Assembly: GCA_019307135.1 (NCBI GenBank)
Contig: JAFDKF010000001.1
Location: 70,104-107,811 of the forward strand
Direction: 5' to 3'
Source: Deltaproteobacteria bacterium
GTDB taxonomy: Bacteria; Desulfobacterota; Desulfobacteria; Desulfobacterales; C00003060
DNA length: 37,708 nucleotides
The notes under the pieces are model-generated. The model was not told the origin of the DNA, searched no databases, and saw only the letters and a list, made by a program, of their open reading frames with translations. The position numbers and the translations under genes were made by a program. This document shows positions 15,498 through 23,705 of this stretch, in pieces. The stretch's first letter is position 1, and the number at the start of each line of letters is the position of its first letter.

Positions 15498-15848
15498 CTA
15501 CCTTACTTCTCCTGCATCAATATCTATGTCGTCAGCCTCCTCTGAGTGAATCCATTCTAACGTTGCGAAAAAATCAGAATGATCATAATGCAAAGCAAGT
15601 CTGGTTTTAAGCGGTGGAATCTGAGCCAGGTCTTCGTCGTCGTTGTCATCCGGTTGAGAATCTTTCTCTCCGCGCTGGTAAGCCGCACCTGCTTCTAAGG
15701 ACAAGTCAGATACGATGTCAACAATAGCCTTCACATCAGCACCGTAAAGATGAGCATCAATATTCGTCCAGGTCTGATGAGAAGCCGCTGTCTTCTTCCC
15801 CTGTTGGTAAATATAGGGAGAATGAGGGACATTGGTGCGGAGAGTGCA
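15498..15848 (-). pseudogene. TonB-dependent receptor fragment (late barrel region)
   Basis: The frame open through 15498-15848 encodes a stretch typical of the last barrel strands of TonB-dependent receptors: SPYIYQQGKK, TWTNIDAHLYGADV, LSLEAGAAYQRGEK, LAQIPPLKTRLALHY, FFATLEW. There is no plug domain or TonB box. It ends at GEVR-stop, before the final strands and terminal aromatic residue. The upstream side stops where a + strand tyrA remnant begins. It lies beside zur, so it may once have been a zinc-regulated receptor; that part is inference. Confidence 0.7.
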
Positions 15849-15860
15849 TAGCGTAGCCCA

Positions 15861-16547
15861 GCGTTTGTCAGTGTGCCGATTGAATTAACAAATGCGGTCG
15901 TAGGTAGACTCGGGTCCCATCTGCCCACTGGTTGTATTCTGGCCGATATTACCAGTATAAAGGGCCCTCCATTAAAGGCAATGCTCGAAGCCCATCAAGG
16001 ACCGGTTATTGGTTTGCACCCACTGTTCGGTCCAAGCACCTCAACCATGGACAAACAAATTGTTGTGGTTACCCCCGGCAGAGATAGACCGGCCTGTCAG
16101 TGGCTTATCGACCAATTCACCGCTTGGGGAAGCATTATTATCCAAACGGATGCGAAGGAACATGATGAAATTATGACCATAGTTCAAAGTCTGCGACACT
16201 TTGCCACCTTTGCGTTTGGTCAATTTCTGTGTCGAAAACGCATCAATTTGCACCGTACCCTAGAATTTTCCAGTCCGATATACCGCCTGGAGTTGGGTAT
16301 GGTAGGGCGGCTTTTCGCTCAGGATTCCTCCCTTTACTCTGAAATCATATTCGCCTCACCCGAACGGCGCACCCTACTGAAAGAGTATCTTGCCTCTCTG
16401 GCTGACAATCTTGCAATGCTAGAAAAAGGTGACAACGAGCTTTTTCGTGCCGAATTCAAAAAAATCGCAGATTGGTTCGGTCCTTTTAGCGAACAGGCGA
16501 TGCGAGAAAGTACATACCTGATCGATAAACTGATCGAGCGTTTTTAG
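15861..16547 (+). pseudogene. tyrA: 5'-truncated tyrA (T-protein type prephenate dehydrogenase)
   Basis: The 224-residue frame matches the C-terminal part of enterobacterial-type TyrA closely: VSVPIELT, GLHPLFGPS, QWLIDQFTAWG, QSLRHFATFAFG, FSSPIYRLELGMVGRLFAQD and FRKVEHWFG-like FKKIADWFG. The chorismate mutase domain and the NAD-binding half of the dehydrogenase are missing. Homology continues a few codons upstream of the first possible start (GTG 15873) into AFVSV, then breaks near 15858 with an in-frame stop. The encoded piece cannot bind NAD and is presumably inactive. tyrA of this type is a typical gammaproteobacterial form, so acquisition by transfer is possible. Confidence 0.8.
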
Positions 16548-16870
16548 AAAATATCCTTCCTTGGGAATTCAAAATTATGGTCTTTTTATCAAAAAGCTTG
16601 CATAACAATTTCAGATCTGATAAAAAATACGCGACTGTCATGAAGAGAGTCGGTCCTTTTGAAGTTAGCTCCGCTTCGCTCCGTAATTGGTCGAGTGGTC
16701 GATTAGTTGATGGGCACACCGGGCAGCTTCAATGCCGGCATGGGTGCCAATGGCGGGCAGGGATCGCTGAGTATGAAAACAAAATATTTTTTCAAATTCA
16801 TATTGTCTCTGCGTTCTGTGCGAACTCTGCGGTGAACTGTTACAACATAGGATACCAAAAAACAAAAAGA
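16548..16870. other. Non-coding DNA with dispersed repeat words
   Basis: No gene seen. It contains a GTTAGCTCCGCTTCGCTCCG word like the one at 11690, a GGTCGAGTGGTCGATTAGTTG segment, and TCTCTGCGTTCTGTGCGAAC/CTCTGCGGTGAAC, a very common dispersed repeat in related genomes. Confidence 0.5.
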
Positions 16871-16924
16871 CCATGAAGGCTTAGGGATGGAAATTTCGTC
16901 CCTGTAAGCTTCATAGCCTTTTTT
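16871..16924 (+). terminator. Hairpin plus U-tract, first of a tandem pair
   Basis: CCATGAAGGCTTAGGGA pairs with TCCCTGTAAGCTTCAT (small bulges), and the stem is followed by GCC and six T residues. It has the form of an intrinsic terminator reading in + direction, yet no intact gene lies upstream. Confidence 0.65.
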
Positions 16925-16931
16925 ATTTGAA

Positions 16932-16985
16932 GCCATGAAGGTTTCCGTAATGGTCAGAAGACCGGATAACCTTTGTGGCTTTTTT
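16932..16985 (+). terminator. Hairpin plus U-tract, second of a tandem pair in the regulator leader
   Basis: GCCATGAAGGTT pairs over 12 positions (two G-U) with AACCTTTGTGGC, with an inner GGTC-AGAA-GACC stem-loop, and is followed by six T residues. It begins and ends like the preceding hairpin (CCATGAAGG...GGCTTTTTT). It ends 18 bases before the start codon of the response regulator, so read-through or attenuation here would control that gene. Confidence 0.65.
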
Positions 16986-17003
16986 GTTTTATGGAAGGAA
17001 CGT

Positions 17004-18368
17004 ATGGAGGCCAGTTACAACATCCTGGTGATTGACGATGACGCATTCATGCGGGATGCCTGTCACCAGGCCCTGACTAAACATGGTCACAGCGTTAGTC
17101 TGGCGAAAAGTGGTCGTGAAGGCTTGGTCCTGCTCGAAAAGTGGTCATTTGATCTTATCCTCCTGGATTTGAAGTTGCCCGGCGAAGACGGGCTATTTGT
17201 CCTGGCAAGGATCAAGGACCTGGAGCCTGAAGCCATTATCGTCATGATCTCAGGATATGGCTCTATTGAAACTGCTGTTCAGGCCATCAAGCTTGGGGCC
17301 TTTGACTTTATTGCCAAGCCCTTCACTCCGGAGGAACTAATCAAACTGGTTGACCGGGTGCTGAGAAACCGCCAGTTGACCATCGAAAACCTGTATCTCA
17401 AGCAGAGTCTCAAGCAAGAAATCCGGGGCACCGAGATCGTCAGTAAAAGCCCTGCTGTGGAAAAGGTCAAGGAGATGATAGCGATGGTAGCCCCCACAGA
17501 CAGCACGGTATTGCTTCAGGGTGAAACTGGCACGGGCAAGGGTCTTGTGGCCCGCAAAATCCACGAAATGAGTCGGCGGCGGGGACACCCTTTTATATCA
17601 GTCGATTGCGGCTCCCTGGTGAGCACCATATTTGAAAGTGAACTTTTTGGTCATGTGAAAGGGGCCTTTACGGGCGCAGACAAAACCCAATACGGAAAAT
17701 TTGAGATGGCCCAAGGGGGGACCTTATTCTTTGATGAGATATCCAACATAAGTCTGGAGATCCAGGCCAAGCTTCTCAAGGTAGTGGAAGAAAAGCGCAT
17801 CTCCAAGGTAGGAGATCACAAGGTCGTTAAAGTCGATGTCCGCCTTATATCAGCCACAAACCGGGATCTTCAAAAAGCCATTGCCGAGCGACTCTTTCGT
17901 GAAGACCTGTTCTTTCGACTCAACGTGGTCTGCATACACCTGCCGCCTCTGCGGGAGCGTAAAGAGGATATCCCTTTACTGGCAAAACACTTTTTACAAA
18001 GGTTTGGCAGGAGAGAGGGTAAAGCGATTGGGGACTTTTCTTCAAATGCCATGAAGGCATTCACAGAATACCATTGGCCCGGCAACGTCCGGGAACTGGA
18101 AAATACCGTGGAGCGGCTGGTGGTCTTTGCACGAGACAGGACCATTACGAGACAGGATCTTGTCTATTCCAATACAGTGCTGTCGAGTGTGCTTATGAGG
18201 GACCCGGTTTGCCTGGAGGAAATGGAACGTCTGCACATTATGAAGGTGCTTGAACGCACAGAGGGGAATAAGACCTACGCTGCCCGATTGCTCGGTATTG
18301 ACCGCAAGACACTCAGAATCAAGGTGAAAAAATATCAAATCCCAGGGGCCTCAATCCCCAATCCCTGA
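17004..18368 (+). CDS. NtrC-family sigma54-dependent response regulator
   Basis: 454 residues in the classical order. The receiver domain (about 7-118) has acidic pocket VIDDD, phosphoacceptor Asp in LLDLKLPG (about 55) and conserved Lys in AKPF (about 104). The AAA+ domain (about 145-375) has Walker A GETGTGKG, sigma54-contact loop GAFTGA (about 220) and FFDEI. A Fis-type helix-turn-helix is at the end (NKTYAARLLGIDRKTLRIKV). The start at 17004 is chosen because GGAAGGAA lies 6 bases before it; the longer frame from 16935 runs through a leader hairpin. No sensor kinase is adjacent. A good sigma54 promoter in front of acsA, 1.2 kb downstream, makes that operon a plausible target. Confidence 0.92.
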   Translation: MEASYNILVIDDDAFMRDACHQALTKHGHSVSLAKSGREGLVLLEKWSFDLILLDLKLPGEDGLFVLARIKDLEPEAIIVMISGYGSIETAVQAIKLGAFDFIAKPFTPEELIKLVDRVLRNRQLTIENLYLKQSLKQEIRGTEIVSKSPAVEKVKEMIAMVAPTDSTVLLQGETGTGKGLVARKIHEMSRRRGHPFISVDCGSLVSTIFESELFGHVKGAFTGADKTQYGKFEMAQGGTLFFDEISNISLEIQAKLLKVVEEKRISKVGDHKVVKVDVRLISATNRDLQKAIAERLFREDLFFRLNVVCIHLPPLRERKEDIPLLAKHFLQRFGRREGKAIGDFSSNAMKAFTEYHWPGNVRELENTVERLVVFARDRTITRQDLVYSNTVLSSVLMRDPVCLEEMERLHIMKVLERTEGNKTYAARLLGIDRKTLRIKVKKYQIPGASIPNP

Positions 18369-18407
18369 CACGCCAGGCCGTTTCAGGATGACCCCAACAA
18401 TTTCGAG

Positions 18408-18605
18408 CTGTGCGGTTAGAACTATTTAGATCAATCACGAAAGTACGAAAACACGAAACAAAAACCTGAAAGTCAAGTTGACGTCCATCCAGAGATTTCC
18501 CTTTCGTGTTTTCAATCTTTGCGGCGTTCGCCTTGAGAACATTACGTGCTTTCGTGATAAATTTTTTTGCGTCCCTAACACTAAATCCAATATCTAACCG
18601 CACAG
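18408..18605. repeat. MITE-like element with 13-bp perfect terminal inverted repeats
   Basis: CTGTGCGGTTAGA (18408-18420) and TCTAACCGCACAG (18593-18605) are perfect inverted repeats 198 bp apart. Inside, ATCACGAAAGTACG and CGTGCTTTCGTGAT form a second inverted pair, together with ACACGAAA/TTTCGTGT. No coding capacity. No target-site duplication is obvious. Confidence 0.65.
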
Positions 18606-18650
18606 ATGGAACAATTTCGCATTTGAATAAAAAGTGAAGGAGTTTCAAAA

Positions 18651-19202
18651 ATGAATCGATCCACTGCACCATTAATGAGCAGAGAAAATTGTACATTAGT
18701 CATAATTGATGTCCAACAAAAATTGGTTCCTGTCATTGGAGAAGCTAGCAAAGTTGTCGAAAACATTGTCAAGCTTATCAAGTTTTCTAAAATCGTTGGT
18801 TTTCCTATTGTCCTCACTGAGCAGCAAAAGCTCGGAGAGACCGTGACAGAAATACGAGGAGAAATACCGGACCTTCAGCCTATTTCAAAAATAACATTTA
18901 GTTGTTTCGGGGCCGAGGAATTCGGTGAACATATACACCAACTCAATAGAAATACCCTGATTATCACCGGTCTTGAGGCACACATTTGTGTGGCACAAAC
19001 AGCTTTGCATGCAATGTCTGACTACACAGTCCATGTTGTAAGTGATGCGATATCTTCTCGTTCTGTTCATGATTGGGAAATCGCCTTAGAGAGAATGCGG
19101 TGTAATGGTATAACAATTACGTCAACCGAGATGCTTATCTACGAATTGCTTACAAGGGCTGGGACCCCTGAATTTAAACAAGCGCTACCGTTAATAAAAT
19201 GA
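18651..19202 (+). CDS. Isochorismatase-family hydrolase
   Basis: 183-residue cysteine hydrolase of the isochorismatase-like fold. The expected catalytic triad is visible: Asp in VIIDVQQKL (about 20), Lys in ISKITFSCF (about 82) and Cys in GLEAHICVAQTA (about 116), preceded by the usual cis-peptide region. It is close to the short YcaC/ISOC-type proteins of unknown substrate rather than to siderophore isochorismatases or nicotinamidases with metal-site histidines. The Shine-Dalgarno AAGGAG is 10 bases before the ATG. It is flanked by repeat-rich spacers on both sides, so it is probably transcribed alone. Confidence 0.85.
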   Translation: MNRSTAPLMSRENCTLVIIDVQQKLVPVIGEASKVVENIVKLIKFSKIVGFPIVLTEQQKLGETVTEIRGEIPDLQPISKITFSCFGAEEFGEHIHQLNRNTLIITGLEAHICVAQTALHAMSDYTVHVVSDAISSRSVHDWEIALERMRCNGITITSTEMLIYELLTRAGTPEFKQALPLIK

Positions 19203-19594
19203 ACGGCTGCCTTTTCCTCGTCCTCTTTTCCTTTTATTTGATTCGGTGGGGTGATCAGGATTGAAGCTTCAAGAAAATGGATCTGTTTGATCAATCCAAA
19301 AAAGATATATAGGTTTTAAGAAAATCTTTTTGGCGACACAGATTTACACGGATAAGTACAGATCATTAGAATATGTTAAAATCCGCGTTGATCTGTGTTC
19401 ATCCGTGTCCAAATTCTTTTTCTGAAAGGGTATAGAAGCGAAGCGAATTGTCCCACTCCGAGTAAAATCGCCTCACTCTTCTGCCCTGCCATTTATGACT
19501 GCCTTACTTTTCTCCATCTGCAGTACCTAAACTTTTCCCATAAATACAATTAGATAGCTATCGGTTGTTCTTTGCGCCATCGGCGTAACCGTGC
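19203..19594. other. Non-coding spacer with an ACACGGAT-type inverted repeat
   Basis: No gene seen. CACGGATAAGTACAGATCA (19347-19365) and TGATCTGTGTTCATCCGTG (19389-19407) are inverted copies of a word common as a dispersed repeat in related genomes. Activator sites for the sigma54 promoter at 19595 may lie in 19410-19590, but I cannot identify one. Confidence 0.5.
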
Positions 19595-19610
19595 TGGCAT
19601 ACAGATTGCT
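19595..19610 (+). promoter_or_regulatory. Sigma54 (-24/-12) promoter of acsA
   Basis: TGGCAT, five bases, then TTGCT: the GG and GC elements have the exact spacing of RpoN promoters (consensus TGGCAC-N5-TTGCA/T). The predicted transcript starts near 19620, about 50 bases before the chosen acsA start at 19670. That excludes the upstream ATG at 19613 as a sensible start. Confidence 0.75.
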
Positions 19611-19669
19611 CTATGGAAGCACGCGAGAAAAATGTGTCTCAAAAACAGAAAGAAGGAGGGAGGAGATCT

Positions 19670-21559
19670 ATGGAAGCTTTAGCTATGGAAACGGACAAAG
19701 AAAAAGTTGAAGCAGAAAAGGAAACCACTGAAGCCTTATTGGCAGAGGGAAGGGTATTTCGGCCCTTGCCCCAGTTGGTTGTGGACGCGAATCTGGACCC
19801 CAATGATTATGAGGACGCCCTGAAGCAGGGCCGATCCGACCTTGAAGCCTTCTGGGGGGAGGCTGCCCAGGAATTACACTGGTTCAAGCAATGGAACACG
19901 GTGCTTGACCGCTCCGATGCACCATTTTTCAAATGGTTTGCGGGCGGCAAGACAAACATCGCTTACAATGCCCTTGACTGTCATGTAAAGACGCATCGTA
20001 AGAACAAGGTGGCCATCATCTTTGAAGGCGAAAGCGGCGCCCGCGAGCGCATGACCTATTATGACCTCTACAGGGCTGCCAACAAGTTCGCCAATGTCCT
20101 CAAATCCCTTGGTATCAAGAAGGGAGACCGGGTGGCGATTTATCTACCGAACATCCCCGAAATCGCCGTTGTCATGCCCGGATGCGCGAAGATCGGTGCC
20201 GTACACAGCGTTGTGTATGGAGGGTTCAGCGCATTGGCCCTTCGAGAGCGGATCAACCACGCTGAGGCAAGGCTTGTGGTGACCGTGGATGGGTTTCATA
20301 GAAACGGCAAGGTCGTTAAGCTAAAAGAAGTCGTGGACGAGGCCATGACGGCGTCCCCTACGGTGGAGACCGTCGTTGTGGTCCAGCGGTCAGGTGTAGA
20401 GATCGACATGAGTGATGGCCGTTACCTCTGGTTCCATGATCTGATGGACGGGGAACCAGCACAATTTGAGACCGTGGAGATGGATGCCAATGACCCTCTC
20501 TATATCCTCTATACGTCAGGAACAACCGGCAAGCCTAAGGGCGTGGTCCATTGCCACGGCGGTTACATGGTAGGGATCAACCGGACCCTAAAATGGGTGT
20601 TTGACATCAAAGAGACAGATATCTTCTGGTGTGCGGCTGATCCAGGGTGGGTAACCGGGCACAGCTACATTGTCTACGGCCCCCTCATCGCTGGGACCAC
20701 CACGGTCATGTACGAGGGGCATCCGCTGTTTCCCGGGCCGGATCGGATGTGGCAGATCATAGAAAAGTACGGGATCAATATTCTCTACACAGCGCCAACC
20801 ACCATCCGGATGCTCATGAGGTTCGGCTCTCAGCATCCCAAGAAGCACGATTTGTCTACGCTTCGGCTCCTCGGCACGGTAGGTGAGCCGATCAACCCAG
20901 AGGCATGGGTCTGGTATTATGAAAACATCGGCAACCAGAACTGCCCGGTCATGGACACATGGTGGCAAACCGAGACGGGTATGTTCATGGTAGCGCCAAC
21001 ACCATGTAACGTGTTGAAGCCCGGTTCGGCCTTCAAGCCCTTCCCGGGTGTTCATGTGGACGTGGTCGATGCCAATGGAGAGCCCGTTGATCCCGGCAAG
21101 GGGGGGCATGTGGTCGTTAGAGAGCCCTGGCCTGCCATGCTCACCACCCTTTATAAGGACCCCGAGAAATACAAAGAGGTTTATTGGTCAAAAATCCCGG
21201 GGGCGTATCTGGCCGGCGACATTGCCACCAAAGACAAGGACGGTTACTTCTGGTTCCAGGGCCGCTCTGACGACGTCCTCAAGATTGCAGGGCACCGGAT
21301 TGGCACAGCCGAGGTGGAAAGCGCCCTGGTCAGCCATAAACATGTTGCTGAGGCTGCGTGCATCGGTGTGCCCGACAAGGTTCGCGGAGAGGTGGCCAAG
21401 GCCCATGTCCGAAAGGTCCTGGGACCCGTTGTGGTCATCCGCGGGATCACATTTCAGGACAAACTTCCCAAGACCAGGAGTGGCAAGATCATGCGCCGGG
21501 TGTTGAAAGCGCGAGAATTAGGATTAAAGGAGGGCGATCTGTCAACCCTCGAGGATTAA
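19670..21559 (+). CDS. acsA: AMP-forming acetyl-CoA synthetase with a C-terminal-domain deletion
   Basis: Converts acetate, ATP and CoA to acetyl-CoA in the cytoplasm. Visible motifs are YTSGTTGKPKG (about 281), WWQTETG, hinge motif GRSDDVLKIAGHR (about 531) and the catalytic-lysine motif LPKTRSGK (about 600). The start at 19670 has a strong Shine-Dalgarno (GGAGGGAGGAG); the ATG at 19613 does not. The C-terminal domain jumps from GEVAKA directly to HVRKVLGP (near 21403). Typical enzymes have about 20 residues there (a strand and part of a helix), so this copy carries an in-frame deletion whose effect is uncertain. It forms an operon with the symporter 36 bp downstream, behind a sigma54 promoter. 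Confidence 0.92.
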   Translation: MEALAMETDKEKVEAEKETTEALLAEGRVFRPLPQLVVDANLDPNDYEDALKQGRSDLEAFWGEAAQELHWFKQWNTVLDRSDAPFFKWFAGGKTNIAYNALDCHVKTHRKNKVAIIFEGESGARERMTYYDLYRAANKFANVLKSLGIKKGDRVAIYLPNIPEIAVVMPGCAKIGAVHSVVYGGFSALALRERINHAEARLVVTVDGFHRNGKVVKLKEVVDEAMTASPTVETVVVVQRSGVEIDMSDGRYLWFHDLMDGEPAQFETVEMDANDPLYILYTSGTTGKPKGVVHCHGGYMVGINRTLKWVFDIKETDIFWCAADPGWVTGHSYIVYGPLIAGTTTVMYEGHPLFPGPDRMWQIIEKYGINILYTAPTTIRMLMRFGSQHPKKHDLSTLRLLGTVGEPINPEAWVWYYENIGNQNCPVMDTWWQTETGMFMVAPTPCNVLKPGSAFKPFPGVHVDVVDANGEPVDPGKGGHVVVREPWPAMLTTLYKDPEKYKEVYWSKIPGAYLAGDIATKDKDGYFWFQGRSDDVLKIAGHRIGTAEVESALVSHKHVAEAACIGVPDKVRGEVAKAHVRKVLGPVVVIRGITFQDKLPKTRSGKIMRRVLKARELGLKEGDLSTLED

Positions 21560-21595
21560 CCGTTAGCATTAGCATGGAAGGATAAGGAGGAAACT

Positions 21596-23515
21596 ATGAG
21601 TTCAAGTGTTTATTGGCTGTTCATCTTTGTTTTGGCCTATTGGGCTTACTGTATCACATGGGGAGTCAAAGGGGCAATACGCGCCAAGACTGCATCGGAT
21701 TATTTTATCGCCGGACGACAGATAAGTATCTGGGTCTTTGTCCTGGCAGCTACGGCCACATCGTTTAGCGGATGGACTTTTGTGGGGCACCCGGCCCTGG
21801 TCTGGCGGGATGGTTTCCCTTACGCGTATGCCTCTTTTTATGCCATCACCATCCCCTTTACCGGTGTCCTCTTTTTAAAACGCCAGTGGCTCCTTGGCAA
21901 GAAATACGGCTTTGTCACACCCGGAGAGATGTTCTCCACGTATTTCAAGGGTGATACTATGCGTATCCTGACCGTCATTGTGGCCCTCTTTTTCAGCATC
22001 CCGTATCTTGGGGTGCAACTGAGGGCTTCCGGGTTTCTCTTTAACGTCCTGACCGACGGCCTGTTTTCTACCAACGTTGGCATGATTCTTTTGGCCTCGG
22101 TAGTGACCATCTACGTGGCTATGGGGGGCCTGCGATCAGTGGCCTATGTGGATACGGCCCAGTGTATTTTACTGGCCTTTGGGATTATTGCCCTGGGCAT
22201 CATTACCTTAACCTTCTGCGGCGGCTGGGACGGCCTTACTGCGGGAATCGCAAAGATCGTGCTTGCTGACAAGAAGGTTACTCCTGACGGTTACAGTCAC
22301 TATATTGCCATTCCCGGGGTGATTCAGTGGGTGCCGGCAGCAGGAAAGTCCGTAGGCGGCGCCTGGACAGGTGTCATGGTCCTGACCTACATGTTTGCCC
22401 TTATGGGAATTCAGACTGCCCCGGCATTTTCCATGTGGGCATTTGCCAACAAGAACCCAAAACCGTTTCCCCTTCAGCAAGTCGTTGCCTCTTCTATCGG
22501 CATCGGCTTCATCTTGATGGTTTTTACAGCCATCCAGGGAATGGGGGGACATGCCCTGATGGATGCCAATATTATCCCATCATTGGCGGGGGGCAAGCAG
22601 GGAAGCCTGGTGCCGTGGCTGATCCACCTCATGGGCGATCATGTCCCCTGGCTCACCGGGCTCCTGGCAGTCTGTGCGCTGGCCGCCATGCAGTCTACAG
22701 GCGCTGCTTACATGTCTACGGCAAGCGGCATGTTGACCCGTGATCTGTATAAACATTTCCTGAACAAAGAGGCCACCCACCGGCAGCAGAAGTTTTTCGG
22801 ACGTCTTCTGGTGTTAGTCGTCGTCGGAGCAGCGCTGATTGTGGCTGTTACCTCCACAGACGCCCTGGTCCTCTTAGGGGGACTGGCTGTTTCTTACGGA
22901 TTTCAGATGTGGCCAGCCCTGATCGCTATTCTGTATGTGCCATGGCTTACAAGACAGGGAATCGTGACCGGTCTGGTTGCGGGTCTGGTTGCAGTGACGC
23001 TGACATATAAATTTGAGTTTGGGTTACCATGGGGCGCCTATCCCTTGACCATCCATAGCGCAGGCTGGGGGATCATATTCAATCTCGGTCTCGCCGTGTT
23101 AGTCAGCGCCTTCACACAGCCGGGTGAGAAGGAATTCGCCCGACGGTTCGAATTTCACAAATTCCTGAGGCAACACGCCAGCCTTCCACGGGCAAAAAAG
23201 CACCTGAAGCCGATCGGCTGGATCATCACCGTTGTCTGGTTCCTGTTTGCCATCGGTCCCTTTGCCGTGATCGGAAACACGATCTTTGGCGATGCGGCTG
23301 CACCTGAAACGTGGTTCCTGGGGATGCCCTCCATATGGATCTGGCAGCTCATCTGGTGGGCCTTAGGCTGCTACATGATGTACTTCCTGGCCTTCAAGCT
23401 GGAGATGTCCACCCACATCGCTGGTGAAGTGGAGGTGCTGGCCGAGGATATCGGAGACGTAAGGGTGCCCGAAGGAGCCGGACCTGCGAGAAAGCCGGTT
23501 CCGGAACTAACCTAG
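21596..23515 (+). CDS. Sodium:solute symporter family protein, probably acetate or short-chain acid uptake
   Basis: 639-residue inner-membrane protein of the SSS family with about 13 transmembrane segments. The N-terminal ASDYFIAGRQISIWVFV and SGWTFVGHPALVW are the usual start of the SSS core, and YVAMGGLRSVAYVDTAQ is the conserved middle motif. The C-terminal tail is hydrophilic. The Shine-Dalgarno AAGGAGGAA precedes the ATG, 36 bp after acsA, which suggests the transported acid is activated by AcsA. A small DUF485 partner gene, often present with ActP, is absent. DUF294 and exonuclease genes follow further downstream, a neighbourhood also seen with ActP-type symporters in other proteobacteria. 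Confidence 0.88.
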   Translation: MSSSVYWLFIFVLAYWAYCITWGVKGAIRAKTASDYFIAGRQISIWVFVLAATATSFSGWTFVGHPALVWRDGFPYAYASFYAITIPFTGVLFLKRQWLLGKKYGFVTPGEMFSTYFKGDTMRILTVIVALFFSIPYLGVQLRASGFLFNVLTDGLFSTNVGMILLASVVTIYVAMGGLRSVAYVDTAQCILLAFGIIALGIITLTFCGGWDGLTAGIAKIVLADKKVTPDGYSHYIAIPGVIQWVPAAGKSVGGAWTGVMVLTYMFALMGIQTAPAFSMWAFANKNPKPFPLQQVVASSIGIGFILMVFTAIQGMGGHALMDANIIPSLAGGKQGSLVPWLIHLMGDHVPWLTGLLAVCALAAMQSTGAAYMSTASGMLTRDLYKHFLNKEATHRQQKFFGRLLVLVVVGAALIVAVTSTDALVLLGGLAVSYGFQMWPALIAILYVPWLTRQGIVTGLVAGLVAVTLTYKFEFGLPWGAYPLTIHSAGWGIIFNLGLAVLVSAFTQPGEKEFARRFEFHKFLRQHASLPRAKKHLKPIGWIITVVWFLFAIGPFAVIGNTIFGDAAAPETWFLGMPSIWIWQLIWWALGCYMMYFLAFKLEMSTHIAGEVEVLAEDIGDVRVPEGAGPARKPVPELT

Positions 23516-23548
23516 TAGGTTGATTCCTAAATAATGTTACAATAATTT

Positions 23549-23630
23549 GTCATTGCGAGCGATAGCGAAGCAATCTCTAAGTCGCTATACTTCCAGGAGA
23601 TTGCTTCGTCGCTTCGCTCCTCGCAATGAC
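23549..23630. repeat. GTCATTGCGAG...CTCGCAATGAC hairpin repeat, full copy
   Basis: GTCATTGCGAGCGATAGCGA and TCGCTTCGCTCCTCGCAATGAC pair, with GAAGCAATCTC/GAGATTGCTTC inside. Same family as 7283-7353. It separates the symporter from the second porin gene and may stabilise the upstream mRNA 3' end. Confidence 0.8.
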
Positions 23631-23705
23631 CGTAAGGGGAATGCCCCCGTCAACGGTTGCGTTTGTGGAAAACAAATCTGACTTGGAAGGAGGAAATGGA
23701 AAGCT

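Noticed and set aside
16935..17003. Longer N-terminus for the response regulator
   Set aside because: The extension runs through a strong hairpin and U-tract and lacks a ribosome binding site, whereas the start at 17004 has GGAAGGAA and begins just before the receiver domain.
19613..19669. Upstream start of acsA at 19613
   Set aside because: It falls at or before the transcript start predicted from the sigma54 promoter and has no ribosome binding site; 19670 has GGAGGGAGGAG.
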